Source of the DNA: Micropterix aruncella
Taxonomy: Eukaryota > Arthropoda > Insecta > Lepidoptera > Micropterigidae
Reading direction: 5' to 3'
DNA length: 64,000 nucleotides
NCBI GenBank assembly: GCA_944548615.1
Contig: OX155976.1
Coordinates: 8,907,168 to 8,971,167, forward strand
Shown here: piece by piece, positions 10,230 to 21,544 of the stretch
How positions within the stretch are numbered: position 1 is the stretch's first letter
Layout: every line of letters begins with the position of its first letter
Position numbers and translations under genes: made by a program
Notes under the pieces: generated by a model
Seen by the model: only the letters and a program-made list of their open reading frames with translations
The model's database searches: none
Told to the model about the DNA's origin: nothing

Positions 10230-10972
10230 GTGGGCACCGTGAGGTGAGCGTAGAAGACTTGGGACGAAACAGTCCACTGACTAGTTACTCCACAAAAAGC
10301 AACGCCTTACCTCGAGAAACCGAGTTTGCAGCCGACAAACCGAAACTCGCGCCCTTACTTTCAGTTACATCCGGATTTCTCCAGTCTCCCGATTAGTAGG
10401 TACGGGTTCGAGGTCGCTTGCACCCGGTCCTCTCTCTTACGGGTGATTCGGTGTTTACCGAATCTATTGCGAACCACGGCATGCTTTGGTTGGATTTCAC
10501 ACGGTATCGGCTAGCCGATTGGTCATTTTAAGAGCAGTTGCCGTAAGGTTTATAACCAACCCCGCTATATGGGAAACAAAACCGTTTCCAGACTACCCTG
10601 GCTACCTTTCGGAATGCACAATCGATTGGCAGAGTCCTACTGCACTCGCATATCTGCTTGGAGGCTGCCGTAGCCCGTATGGGTGTTGACCTGTGAGTTC
10701 GGTCGACCTTAACATATTGGTCATAATGGCTCAACTCTTGCTTACGTCAGGTAGAGGCCGCCCAAGCAACCTCGAATTCATGACCAGATCGGGGGACGGA
10801 GAAATCCGACCAAATCTGGTAGTCAGGGGTAAGGCGTTGGTTTTGGCGGGCAAGTTGGCGTAGCTAGACGGTGGACTGTGTTGTCCCTAAGTCTGTACGC
10901 TTACTCTAGGTTAAAAGAACGATTACATATCGTTATTACCCCCTGGGGTGACGATTTCGCCCGTGGTAAATG
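10230..10972. mobile_element. rpA-3, head-to-head composite
   Basis: Bases 10234-10735 read as rpA on the minus strand (AGCGTAGAAGACTTGG ... GTTGACCTGTGAG). Bases 10745-10972 read as the rpA 3' part on the plus strand, ending GACGATTTCGCCCGT. The copy is more diverged than the others and contains small deletions. The joined inverse orientation repeats the arrangement in rpA-2 and in the 38-39.6 kb cluster. Confidence 0.65.
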
Positions 10973-11374
10973 ACATAGAGAAAGGTTTTGCATAGGAATA
11001 TTTTTCCCAAGTAGAACAATCCTGCACAAACTGTACTTGTTGTTTAGAGGGTACCTATAGACCCTAGTTGGCATGAGCCACTGAGAGACTTATTACCTCG
11101 CGAATAACAGCAAGGATTTAGTCCTGGCGGTACGTGCGCCGCCTTTCAGCCAGCTAGATATGTCTAACTGTGCAAGAGGTATTCCTACAAAGGGGACATG
11201 AACTATCCTCTGAATAGGTCTAACGAGCGAGATTACTAGTGTCTGGAAGTGTATACTGTAGGACATTTAAATAAAATTTCAATATTTTTACGCCCGATAT
11301 ATGATATTCCCGATATTATGTTAACATATTTTTGCCCGATTTCATAAAATCCGATGTTAAACATAAAAGAAACT
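10973..11374. other. Unassigned spacer
   Basis: No ORF or known element. The sequence is of medium GC until 11260, then turns AT-rich where the PLE end begins. Confidence 0.4.
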
Positions 11375-11466
11375 ATATAAAAATCGAAGACTATCGCGGT
11401 TGTTTGACATTATAAATAGGATAGAAAACGAATTTACCGCGTGAACTTTGTAGGACCCGACGTTTC

Positions 11467-11730
11467 ATGGATGTCAAAGTGACGAGGAGAAGTGACAATA
11501 CTCTCGGACATACGGTACATCGGAAGCCCACACATGCGGACAGATATTTGCATGCACATGCAAGCTCACACCATCATCCCTACCATCTACGTTCAGTGCA
11601 AACGTCGCTCGTGAATCGAGCACGCGATCTATGCGACACTGAGCATTTTCCGAAGTAGATGGAACATGTCAATGATGTCCTTAGGAAAAATGAATACGGA
11701 AAATATCACGAGACACGCACACGATCTAAT
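11467..11730 (+). pseudogene. Penelope-like RT C-terminal fragment
   Basis: The open frame from 11467 reads [20 protein letters not shown] and then [16 protein letters not shown], with a stop at the end, after which MEHVNDVLRKNEYG follows in frame. 'YRKPT.T..YLH..S.HP' followed by 'SLV.RA...C' is the conserved end of the RT domain of Penelope-like elements, just upstream of the endonuclease. The fragment starts within 15 bp of the PLE terminal sequence, so most of the RT has been deleted. At its 3' end the reading is broken by the poly-AATC-like tail of an inserted LINE. The same protein resumes at ~12290. Confidence 0.8.
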
Positions 11731-11736
11731 CAAAAA

Positions 11737-12285
11737 AATCAAAAAATCAAAAAATCTAAATGTTCTTTATTCATATAGACACAATTAAATATTATTTTTA
11801 ATTTATGTTCTTATGATGCGTCCAAGCCTTACTCCCAAGCTGTTTTGTCATTTATATAATCAGATATTGTATAGTATGCTTTTTTATACAATTTTGCTTT
11901 GATGGTAGCTTTAAACTTATTTACAGATAGTGCTCTAACAGTATGAGGAAGTTTGTTGTAGAAGCTTATACATTGTCCCAAAAAAGAATTGCTTATTTTG
12001 TGGAGACGAGTAGCACGTACAACAAGGTTATGCTTATGTCTAGTATTAACATTATGAGTGTTGCTTTTTTTTTTAAACTTGTCAATGTTCTTGTGGATAT
12101 ACAACAGATTTTCGTATATATATTGTGATGCAACAGTAAGAATATTTATCCCTTTGAATTTTTCTCTAAGTGTAACTCGAGGACAAAGTTTATATATAGC
12201 TCTTACAGCACGTTTCTGTAGTATAAAGATGTTATTGATGTCCGCACAGCTTCCTTAGAGAAGAATCCCATAGGACATAATGCTA
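11737..12285 (-). mobile_element. LINE-E 3' end nested in the PLE
   Basis: On the reverse strand, from ~12285, the frames read YFHSIMSYGIL, LQKRAVRAIYKLCPR, KFKGINILTVASQYIYENLL, HKHNLVVRATRLHKISNSFL and ISFYNKLPHTVRALS. These are the post-RT region of a jockey/CR1-type LINE, with an internal stop. The 3' UTR carries GAATAAAGAAC and ends in an A-rich tail of AATC-like units at 11726-11755. The insert separates two collinear parts of one PLE, so it is younger than the PLE. Confidence 0.8.
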
Positions 12286-12289
12286 TGAA

Positions 12290-12790
12290 AGTACAGACGA
12301 AACTCAGAAACCGAGCAGATCAAGAGCATTCTTACCATACGTCAAGGGCGTGACTGATCGAATAAGTAAGATGCTAAACAGATTCGATATAAAAACGATC
12401 TTCAAACCGACCCAAACTATAGCTCGATTTTTGAGGCCTGTAAAGGATGTAATACCACTGCAAACCCCGGGTGTGTATAAAGGCGAATGCAGCTGCGGTC
12501 TAGCCTACGTTGGACAAACGAAACGGCCCATAGCCACGCGACTGACAGAACACATCAAAGCTGTAAAAACGTTCAGCGAGAAAAATCGGCGATCTGCGAA
12601 CATATATTGGATAGCGGAAGTAACCACTGGATGCAGTTTCAAAACCCCATTGTTCTATCCAAGGAACAATTCTACTTTCCTCGCATGATCCGGGAAGCCA
12701 TTGAAATAAGAAGAACTCCGAACTTCAATAGAGACGACGGCTACAAACTCTCTTCTACGTGGAACCCTCTTCTTAAAATGTTCCCGCCGC
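12290..12790 (+). pseudogene. Penelope-like GIY-YIG endonuclease remnant
   Basis: The frame from 12290 (through 12350-12600) reads FLPYVKGVTDRISKML, then PGVYKGECSCGLAYVGQTKR and a following R..EH. GVY at 12470-12478 and YVG at 12506-12514 are the GIY and YIG strands of the fold. The Arg in IATRL is the catalytic helix position, and the CSCG pair is typical of Penelope-like endonucleases. A one-base frameshift near 12565-12590 moves the protein to a second frame: REKSAICEHILDSG, REAIEIRRTPNFNRDDGYKL. This runs to HHRYNLRS near 12900. In an intact PLE the domain nicks the target for primed reverse transcription. It is inactive here. Confidence 0.85.
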
Positions 12791-13420
12791 CGAACGCCGA
12801 ACGCAAAGACGTAAAACAGGATACAGTGAGTGTTGTGTGCAAGACGGATTTTCAAAATTCCCGCGCTCCGATCCCGGCCCCCCACCACCGTTATAACCTA
12901 CGCAGTGGTGGCAGCGGTATGCGGCCTACCCGCAAAACAATGGACAGCTCTTCAGTCTACCCTAGACAACGGGGGCTGCAACGTCACCGAAACGTCGGGT
13001 CCTACAAACTTCACGCGGTAAATTCGTTTTCTATCCTATTTATAATAAAAGAAACTAGTAAATATATTAAAAGGATTAAAAAACAAGCCTGCCGAAATTG
13101 AACTACTGTATTTATAATAATTTTTACTACGTTTTTTTATGAAATATTTGGGGTTTATGTATTTATTCATATATATACATATATTTTTAAGGAGTGTACT
13201 CAATAATACCTTTCATTTGATACTAAACACGATATATTTATGGTAATTTATTGACATTTGGAGATTTGGACATTAAAAAAACTATTTATTTAATATGTGG
13301 ACGGTTAAGGTACCTTATAGCACTCGGGATGACATAACGATTCTAACAATATCACAACACTTCTATAACGGTTAAAGCGTTTAGAAGCTGTGGTGGAATA
13401 AAAAATCAGGGTTTCTTCAT

Positions 13421-14963
13421 TAACATATACAGGATTTTTTCCGACTACAATTACGTAGTTTTATAATATTCCAAAATGTCAGATTGGAATAAATTTGTAA
13501 TATCTAAAAACGGTTGTTTAAAAATCGATAATATTTTGTGGAGAGTAGTAATTAAATACTTTGTATTATTTATTTTGCTAAATTAATATACCAAATATTT
13601 CTCTTCGTTACTAGGCCTAACGTATCTTTTCCTGACGGCCGCGAAGAGGAAAAACGAAAAAAAAACGAAACTGTCAAATGATGAATGTCAACACGCACCG
13701 CGTAACACAGCGATTTATATTAAAGACGCTTCTTTCTCCTTATATGAGAGCAAGGGGTCGCGGCACTTACCCTATGACATTCGGAAGGACAAAGCGATTC
13801 TAACAATACGACACACTTCTAAATCGGTTCAAGCGTTTGGAAGTTATGGTGGAATAAAGAAACGGAAAACATACATAGATGAATCACATAACACTCCCTT
13901 TTGGGCAGTCGTGTAATAAAAGTTGACCTATGTGAAAATCGTTTTTTTTAATGAATATCGCTTATAACATGGAATCGGTGTTTCACTATGAGAAAAGTCA
14001 TTCTATTGTGTGTGAAATAACATTATTCAAACAAACAAACACTCAATGCTGAAAATATGGTCACTCTAATGTCATGCATCTGTTAACAAAGTAAGTAATT
14101 TAATAAAAGACTCGATCATACCTAGCCAATCTCCTACTTCTTAAGATTTCAGTAACTGCCATCCTAATGTACTTTATTATATGATTACTATATTATCTAC
14201 TATTAACATACTATTGTTTTATATCATATTATGTATAATAAATATTATTATCCAATTACTCATACTTCTATTTTGCTCTATCCAAATAACCTTATTACCA
14301 ACTTATTTAATTATTACTTATCTTACCCTTATATTATTATTAGCTTTATTATATTTTTTTTCTACTATCAACGTGTTCATGTTATTTCTGTTAATTTGTA
14401 ATGCAAGCATTGCAAACTGTTCAAAGGATAGTAAATTTGTTTGGTTTGTATATGTTTCTAAAATACTAGTATTATATATTTACTATCTGTAAGTTTGCTA
14501 TAAAATAAAATTAAATTAAAATATAAAGTATTGCCCATATCATCACCCGTCAGACGCGGTTCATATCCAAGAAGAAGAAACGACCCCAGCATTTTCAAAC
14601 TTCTGCAGGCGATATCAAGTAGGTCAGTAGTGTCGGTTGTAAATAACCAGTTATCTCGGGTGGCTGCGTCGCATGTATGTATGTATTTGAGCAGCGATTG
14701 CAAAGTAACTGGTTTATTTACAGAGATATCACCACGTCTGAGCTTTGTTTGAACAACGGGGAAAATATGCGTAAATAACAAATAACAAATAAGATCGCCG
14801 CACGCCTTATCAGCGCTTTCACAACAATAGATAAAAAAATGTAATTTGTATTGTGATTATTCTGTTTCGTGTATGTTATGTAGGTACAGATGAATTTACA
14901 ATGCTTTACAATCCTTCATTAGCGAGCCAACACATTTTTATAATTATTTTATTGGAGTTTATT
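13421..14963. other. AT-rich stretch with one PLE tail fragment
   Basis: Bases 13750-13920 repeat the PLE 3' tail (CACTTCTAAATCGGTTCAAG, TGGTGGAATAAAGAAACGG, TTTTGGGCAGTCGTGTA). Elsewhere I see no element. The plus frame at 14181-14492 is Leu/Ile/Tyr-rich by AT composition alone. A minus frame at 14530-14781 is more protein-like (TKLRRGDISVNKPVTLQSLL) but unrecognised. Confidence 0.4.
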
Positions 14964-16090
14964 CCTAAGCCCCTTGGCTACGTAACGACCAAATTTGGTT
15001 GCACATCAGAACACCGTTGACTACTTAACGACCAATATTGGCGGCTTGCTCCCGGAGTGCACAGTAATATTGTTTTCTAATTCGAACGCATCCTAAAATC
15101 CATACCAAATATCTCATTATTACCATAGATACATAGACGGCCGCTAGAATAATTTCGCGCGTCAATTCGCGAATATTTCTGGTAAAATTCCATTGTCAAA
15201 CAGCATTTTTTTTTCGCGAAATCATAAAAAAAAATATTGGTTTTTATGAGCTAATACCTAAATATTTACGCAAATAATAATAAATAAGCAATACGAATAA
15301 TTACCTATGATAGAGAATCTAATAAAGATCACGATAGTATATACAATTTCTAAATAGGGTTCAGTATTCTTCCGTAAGACAAGTACGACTTTCTCATATT
15401 TATTCATAATTATCTATTTGTTTTACAAAATGGGATTTTAATATCATATATACGAAATTTCAATGCGACCGTTGCACATTTATTCTTTTTATGATTGTTA
15501 TAGTAGTTCCATAGTTATAGTACTTTTAAGTACAGGTAAGAAAATCATCAGGGACTGCTTGGAGCAGGAACATCGGGCTTCCTGGAAACAGAGATGTCGC
15601 CAGGCAAAAGCCATGATGGAGCAACCACTACAGAAGAGAACCAAGGCCCTACTTGACATGAGCAAGAAGAACCTTAGAACCATTATCGGTCTCCTCACCG
15701 GACACACGACCCTTAGAGCTCATCTATTCAACCTTGGCTTGACTGAGAGCAAGGACTGCCGAATATGTGGCGAGGAACCTGAAGACAGCATACACATTGT
15801 TGGCCGCTGTCCAGGGCTCGCCGCCAAAAGACACAGTTTACTGGGACGAGCCTTTCTCGAACCCAGCGATCTGCCCAACTTGAAGGTCAGTGACCTACTT
15901 GGACTGGTAAGAAGTACCGGGCTACTAGCTGACCTTTGACCTAACCACACAGTGGGTAGTTACAAAAGACCTTACAGATCTAGGTGACATCAAGGGCTGG
16001 AAACAAGCCCCCCACTCCATCTACTACTACTACTACTACTATAGTACTTTTTGTCGAGCGCGGCGATATGCAAGAAATTCCAATAAATTG
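14964..16090 (-). mobile_element. TTAA-type element E, copy 1, split by LINE-C
   Basis: This is the reverse orientation of the ~667-bp element E that is complete at 58750-59416. It runs from CCCCTTGGCTACGTAACG at the left to TTTTGTCGAGCGCGGCGATAT and AAATTGCCGCG at the right, where it is truncated in a GAAGGGC duplication. It is interrupted by LINE-C (15528-16039). The element has no ORF. Family E ends (CCCTTCG...) and TTAA flanks suggest piggyBac-type mobilisation. Confidence 0.65.
15528..16039 (+). mobile_element. LINE-C copy 1: R1/I-like ORF2 end with TAC tail
   Basis: The coding part (15537-15939) reads LEQEHRASWKQRCRQAKAMM, LTGHTTLRAHLFNLGLTES and CRICGEEPEDSIHIVGRCPG, then a stop. 'LTGH....L' followed by a C-x2-C...H-x4-C zinc-binding motif is the C-terminus of ORF2 in R1/I/jockey-group LINEs. 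The 3' end is a CTA trinucleotide run (16020-16039). The insert is flanked by an exact 12-bp duplication, TATAGTACTTTT, at 15516-15527 and 16040-16051, inside element E. It is heavily 5'-truncated, but its reading frame is intact to the stop, so it looks recent. Confidence 0.85.
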
Positions 16091-16747
16091 CCGCGAAGGG
16101 CGAAGGGCGAAGAATCGATTTAATTTGAAGCCCGGTACGACGATGGGTAGTAAAATCTAGCGTTAACAAAAAGGGTTACGTTTATGACAGTAAGGTTGGA
16201 ATTTTGAAACGAAGACTGCGCGACGTGGATCGCGAATTGCGCAGCGCGAAAGAGATAGAGAGATGTGTTTTTTGACTCGCTTATCCCGGATCCTTGGATC
16301 GAAAATTGCGCAGCGATTACTGCGCGCGTCTCTATCGCACGCACGCGAGAAAGAGATAGAGAGCTGTGTTTTTTAATCCGCTGATACCGGAGTCCAGAAC
16401 GACGAATGCAGAAATATCAGATGTGATGTGGGACAGGTGGCTGTTCTACCGACGTATTTTGAGGGCCGCTTCATAGATGGAGACCGTATGTGCGATTCGA
16501 ATCAAATAATAAAGCAAGTTATTATAATGTTATAATAGGTATGATGTAGCCATATAAAAATGACTTACAATTTTAAAAAATCTTTTAGACTTTAATCCTT
16601 AGAAATCGATTTCATGTAAAACCCCCGGTACGGTAAGTTGATGGGTATTAAAATTTAGCGTTATATTTTATATTTTTTTTGATGTTAGCGCTATCTAAGC
16701 AAAATATTTCAAAATTAAGTGACTTTTCATAACATAGTAATATACGT
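16091..16747. repeat. Diverged tandem duplication, non-coding
   Basis: AATCGATTTAATTTGAAGCC, CGACGATGGGTAG and AAATCTAGCGTTA at 16110-16165 recur in altered form at 16600-16665, about 490 bp apart. Between them are two copies of a CGCGAAAGAGATAGAGAG-like block (16243 and 16345) beside ATTGCGCAGCG motifs. This suggests a diverged tandem element rather than a gene. The ORF on the minus strand (16120-16344) is not recognised. Confidence 0.45.
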
Positions 16748-16810
16748 TCAATCAATCAATCAATCAATCAATGAATCACTCAATCAATCAATTAATCAAT
16801 CAATCAATAA
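16748..16810. repeat. AATC microsatellite
   Basis: About fifteen imperfect AATC units, lying just upstream of LINE-B copy 3. Confidence 0.9.
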
Positions 16811-16928
16811 TTCAAGCAAGGAATACATTTTATATGACATCCTTCAGTAATGTTGTTATATATTATTTTGACAATGAATTGTACATTGACTAGGTATTTG
16901 TATATTAAATTGTATATTACTTAACATA

Positions 16929-17093
<165 letters not shown>

Positions 17094-17339
17094 GAATCGC
17101 CGTGCGTTAGTCTCGCAAGATCTCGGAAATGACTCGACCGATTTGAATTATTATTTTTTTGTTTTGTTTGCCTTGATTCAGGGGTGGTTTATAAAAAATA
17201 ATATTTAGGAAAAACTCAAAGAACAACTGAAAATCGAAAAAACCGAAATTGGTCATTTTGGGAAATAGGCCACTTTCTAGATGGCTATCGCGGCGATCGT
17301 ATTGTTTGACAGCTGCGCCATCCATAACTGTTATTCATT

Positions 17340-17715
17340 CCGTACAATGTGTAAAATTTCGAAAAGTCAAAAAAGTCGAAAAAGTCGAAGGAGTCAAAAA
17401 AGTGAAAAAAGTCGAAAAAGTCAAATAAGTCGGAAAAGTCGAAAAATGTGATAAAGTCGAAAAAGTCAACAAAGTAGGAAAAGCCAAAAAAATCGAAAAA
17501 GTCAAAAAAGACAAATATAATCTATACCTAAACAATATCAAATAAGTCAAAAAAGTAAAAAAAAATAATAAAGTTAAAAAGCCGAACAAGTCGAAAAATT
17601 GGAAAAAGGTCAACAAGTCGGAAAAGTAAAAAGGCGAAAAAGTCAAAAAAGTAAAAAAAAAGTCGAAAACTCAAAAAAGTCGAAAAAGTCGTAAAAGTCG
17701 TAAAATGGGAAAAAT
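17340..17715. repeat. GTC-A(4-7) minisatellite inside Helitron H1
   Basis: Degenerate 9-10 bp units of the form AAAAAGTCG or AAAAAAGTC are repeated about forty times. On the minus strand they give a Phe/Leu/Thr-rich open frame (17335-17646), which is an artefact of the repeat. Confidence 0.9.
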
Positions 17716-18374
17716 GGGAAAAACTCAGAAAAGTACGGTGGTACGAAGTTCACCGGGTCATCTAGTATTAAATATCAATGACTGTTTTTTTCTTTTCTCA
17801 TTTATAGCTTTATTTATATTATTTAGTGGAATTTTATATTATATTTATTGCCGATTATATAACGGAATTGCATTTTACATTGCATTGCACGGAATATTAT
17901 CTTATAATATCTTTTATTATAATTTTTTTGTTTGGTTTGAAGACCACATTTTAGGGCAATTTAGTGTCATTATCTTCTTACTAAAACTTGTACATATTTG
18001 ATAGTAATATTAGAGTCCTGTCCACCCTAGAACGGTCTAGTCCCAGTTGGGTGACAGAATCAAATAAGCAAACGGTTAAGCTTTTGCCATTCGGTTCCTG
18101 TTATTTTTGTTAGCAAATCAATGTTTTATAGTAATTAATTCTTAAATAAAAAATGATAAAATTACCAGAGATGCCTTTATTTACCCCCTTTGCGTAGTCC
18201 AGTAAAATTTTCTGAAAAACGAACTTTTAGAAGCAAATCACGTAACTTTTAAGCAACCGGTATTTTCTCCCTATTTCAACCATGCTGATTCCGAAAATGC
18301 TGGTTGCCCAAGCGAAATCCTGACCGGAAGTGAGGTATCAAATATGGCGGTTAATATGGCGTCGAACTCTCTGT

Positions 18375-19870
18375 TTTGGGGACTTGTCAGAAAATCGCTA
18401 ATTTAGGTTGGGAAATTTGATCACACCCAGCATACTACCCAAATCTAGCACCCTCCGATTACCACCTATTTTTGAAGAAAAAAAATCAAAAAATTATATT
18501 GATGTCACACAGGAGCGAGCAGCTTGGGTTATTCGCCTCTTAATATAAGACAAAAATGTATGCTGAAAAGAGGTCATAAATTATAATAAAAATTATAATA
18601 AACAATAAATATTAATAAAGGTATAAAATTTATTATTTTACATTTTATTTCACAAACGGACAGACCCTGTTTAGGGGACTCGTTAGAAAACCGCATAGCT
18701 AGGTTGGGAAATTTCATCGCACCCACCATACTACCCGTACCTAGTACCTACCCTCCGATTACCACCTGTTTCTGTCCTCACAAATTTTTTGAAGGGGATA
18801 AAAATAAATATTAAGCTGATGTCACATAGGAGCAGTTTGGGATTTCGTCTCAAAATATAAGACATAAAAAAATGGTATATTATACGAATTGCCATCATAT
18901 TATAAAGAGGTAAAGTTTGTGATGTTGTAGGGAGTAATCTCTGGATCTAATAAACCGATTTTGAATTTTTTTTTACCAATACAAAGCCACGTTAGTTGTG
19001 AGTGTCATAGGCTTTATATAAATCCGAAAAATTAAAAGAGTTTTCCGTGCTAGTAGGATTTGCAAAGTAAGTCGGAGAAAAAACGGTCGAATGAAAACGT
19101 TTCTTACGAGGGCTGCCTTAACGATGAGAGATATATGTTTGAGTTCTAGAGAAAAGTTGTAGAGATTGATAATGCCTACAAAAAAGTCAACAACAGCATA
19201 TATCTAACTTTTATATTTAAGTCACAAAAAATAGTTTGTTATAAAAAAAAATAGTTAATCGTTAGGTCATGTTTATTGGTCATAATCAACAATTATGAAT
19301 TCTTATCATAATAAGTAAATTTATCGTCTCAAGTGTTTAAAACAAAAGACTTTTCCCTTTTACTGCATATAATTTCTTTTTTACTGCATAAATGGTTAAA
19401 GAGATAATACGGCATAGGTATGGAATCGCGACCGTATCTCGGGTTGGAACTCCTGAAAGACAATATATTTTGGTACATTACATCTAATATAGTATACAGA
19501 GAAGTTTTGAACAATTAAAATAAACATAATTTATTCAATCATAATCACTTCATTCACTAATTTGAAACCCGGTAATATAGCCAAATTGGCATGCAAATAC
19601 ATACATACATATGCAGAAAAATATAACCCTCCTATTGGCAGTGAGGAAATAAATCATAGCACTACTATGAACTACTACTAACTCACTACTACTAACCTAA
19701 CCACACTCTTACTACTAACTCAGTACTAACCTAACCACACTCATAATGTCTTCACAAGTAAAAATGTTTAACGCCCAACGAAGTGGTCACAGGTCAGCTA
19801 GTTATTAATAAAGGTATGAAAAAAATATCATTCATTTTTATTCTACAAACGGACAGAGATTTCCGGTAGA
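18375..19870. repeat. ~285-bp tandem repeat, interrupted by Helitron H2
   Basis: Unit 1 (18375-18600) and unit 2 (18660-18890) share GGTTGGGAAATTT, CCTCCGATTACCACCT, GATGTCACA and AATATAAGAC. The start of a third unit (ATTAATAAAGGTATGA, CAAACGGACAGA) appears at 19804-19870 after Helitron H2. Bases 18160-18374 upstream have no identified element. Confidence 0.7.
18895..19801 (+). mobile_element. Helitron H2, non-autonomous
   Basis: The 5' end TCATATTATAAAGAGGTAAAG follows host A. The 3' end is CAGGTCAGCTAG and is followed by host T. Internal landmarks (GTTGTAGGGAGTAATCTCTG, AACCGATTTTGAA, GTCACAAAAAATAGTTTG, CCCTTTTACTGCATATAA) are shared in reverse with H5 (47724-48466) and the fragment at 27842-27986. 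There is no coding sequence; the minus frame at 19329-19514 is not recognised. Confidence 0.8.
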
Positions 19871-19894
19871 CCTAATACAAATACATTTAATGGA

Positions 19895-20075
19895 CATGGT
19901 TAGTGCGGTATAAATCCTTGTCCCTGTGTCATGTGTTACATGTGTTCTTGTGTACGTGTACCTGGAAATGCGGTCAATAAATATAGAGTAAATAAAATAT
20001 GAAATATTGATTTGAGCGTTTGCACGCTGGTCGTCTCATTGGCTATTAGATACGACATACGTGGTCCATTCTATT
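19895..20075 (+). repeat. LTR-like repeat, copy 1
   Basis: GGACATGGTTAGTGCGGTAT ... GTCAATAAATATAGA ... GACGACCAGCGTGC (read as CGCTGGTCGTCTCATTGG) ... TACGACATACGTGGT recurs in inverse orientation at 30075-30275. An AATAAA signal followed by a conserved block resembles the R region of an LTR. No retrotransposon body is attached. Bases 20076-20290 are unassigned. Confidence 0.45.
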
Positions 20076-20289
20076 GATTTATGCATATGTATTTGCACTT
20101 TTCGCAATTCAACGACTCCATATTATTACATATCCACGGTAGGTTGTGAGGTATCACAACTGTCCACGTCGCTTCATTTTCATACTTTTCATATTAGTGT
20201 TGTACCTACAATAGATACAAACGGAGCTGCTATGGAATTCACCCATCACAATCGGGCTCATCACAATAGTATTATTACACTACTGCGGG

Positions 20290-20460
20290 GTGAGTGGTGA
20301 AATCCAGACTAACGACCGCCTGTGGTAAGTTTTGGATATTTGTCTTGCCACATGTGAGCGTCTACCTTACCACCTATTCAACCCCCCATCAAAGCCATAG
20401 GATTTGAGATGCTGAAATTGAAGTGTTAGGTATTTTTTCCTAGAAAGGAATTGACTGAAT
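20290..20460 (+). repeat. Repeat G, copy 1
   Basis: CGCCTGTGGTAAGTTTTGGA ... TTGCCACATGTGAGCGTCTA ... TTTGAGATGCTGAAATTG is found in reverse at 63835-63990. It directly precedes LINE-G and may be an unrelated non-coding element. Confidence 0.55.
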
Positions 20461-20464
20461 TCTA

Positions 20465-21212
20465 AGTAATGCCATTACAATCTGGGGAAATTGTTATGCT
20501 TGTCATAGGGAACCCATATTTATACTCTAAAAAAGAGCAGTGCGAATAATTGCAAAGGTGAAAAGGGAAGAGTCGTGTCGACCCATTTTTAAAAGGCTAA
20601 GAATCCTCACCTTAACCTCACTCTATCTCTTTAAGTTACTGACAGAGTTTTTTAAGAATAAAGAAACTATAACTATAAAAAGTTTTCAGATACACATACT
20701 AAAAATACGAGAAATAAATTAAACATTTTTATACTATGTACTAAATAAACTAAACACAACAAGGCAGGCCACAAAATACTCCGGGCCATAATACTTTAAC
20801 AGGCTACCGGAAAGTTTAAAAACAATTCAAGTGGAAAGCTTATTCAAAAAATTACTTAAAGATTTTTTATTAGACAAAGCTTTTTATTCGATCGATGAGT
20901 TTGTTAATTACTTTTTTTTTTTTAATTTTTGACCATTTAAGGAAGCATTTTTTTATTATTCTGACTTTTTCTGATTTAAATTTCTTGACTATTTTTATTG
21001 ATAATTTTAATTTGTAGTTTTAGTAAATACATCTTAAAAATGATTTTGATGTCCTAAAAGCAATAATGAAGTAACTGTATGTACGTGGTGATAAATTTAG
21101 ATATTGTAAAAACGGACTAATAGACTGTAATTTAATGTACCTAGATATTAAGTTTCTACAATCTGTAATTTTTTTTTTTTGTAAATAAATTGAAATTGAT
21201 TATTTTTCTGGA
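20465..21212 (+). mobile_element. LINE-G 3' end
   Basis: Post-RT coding remnant: SNAITIWGNCY, then KRAVRIIAKVKREESCRPIF, LTLTSLYLFKLLTEFF and, after a degenerate stretch, FNRLPESLKTIQVESLFKKL. The pieces lie in more than one frame, so it is inactive. 'IIWGN....L...QKRA.R.I' and 'YN.LP..L' are usual in jockey/CR1-type ORF2 ends. The 3' UTR is AT-rich and closes near a T tract and GTAAATAAATTGAAATTG. Confidence 0.7.
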
Positions 21213-21224
21213 GAGACCAAGATC

Positions 21225-21335
21225 TTTAAATAGACGTAACAGAGATTTAGCTGGCAGGCCACGAGCGCCAACTTCCACCGCATGAAGGTGAACAGTGAAG
21301 CCGTTCCGGGTGACGGCGTTTGCGAGATCATGCTA
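21225..21335 (-). pseudogene. Possible retrotransposon ORF fragment
   Basis: The reverse strand reads HDLANAVTRNGFTVHLHAVE and then VGARGLPAKSLLRLFKDLGL. The 'VEVGARG' block with a following 'L..LG' resembles a segment that follows the RT in several animal retrotransposons, but I cannot assign a clade. A weaker match to the same region lies at about 57280-57330 (-), around HLHAMEV. Confidence 0.4.
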
Positions 21336-21544
21336 CCTACTTATTTAATTTGTACTGTTGGTCTTTTGGGATATTTGATTCCTATGGAACAGTTAATTCT
21401 ACAATAAGGGCCGGGCCATCTTCCGAGACAGTTAGTAGGTCATCAATTTTGTTATTTTGATAATATATATATTTTTTTTAAATCTCCGTACTTAATCTAC
21501 CATTTAGAAGACTATCATTTTGAGTATAAAAACTTAGTGTGTCT

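Larger units (their letters stand above)
11375..13420 (+). mobile_element. Penelope-like element P2, split by LINE-E
   Basis: This is the best PLE copy in the window. The order is: terminal sequence (11375-11460, with TATCGCGGTTGTTTGACAT); a C-terminal RT fragment (11467-11730); an inserted LINE in opposite orientation (11737-12285); the GIY-YIG endonuclease region (12290-12790); the repeated terminal sequence (12950-13030, ending ACAAACTTCACGCGG); and a 3' tail (13085-13420). RT followed by a GIY-YIG domain is the diagnostic order of Penelope-like elements. The upstream RT core is missing. Confidence 0.85.

Noticed and set aside
14181..14492. 103-codon hydrophobic frame resembling a membrane protein
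   Set aside because: The Ile/Leu/Tyr content follows from A/T-rich DNA; no start context, domain or conserved neighbour.
17335..17646. Phe/Leu/Thr-rich open frame on the minus strand
   Set aside because: It is produced by the GTC/A-rich minisatellite inside Helitron H1 and has no sequence complexity.
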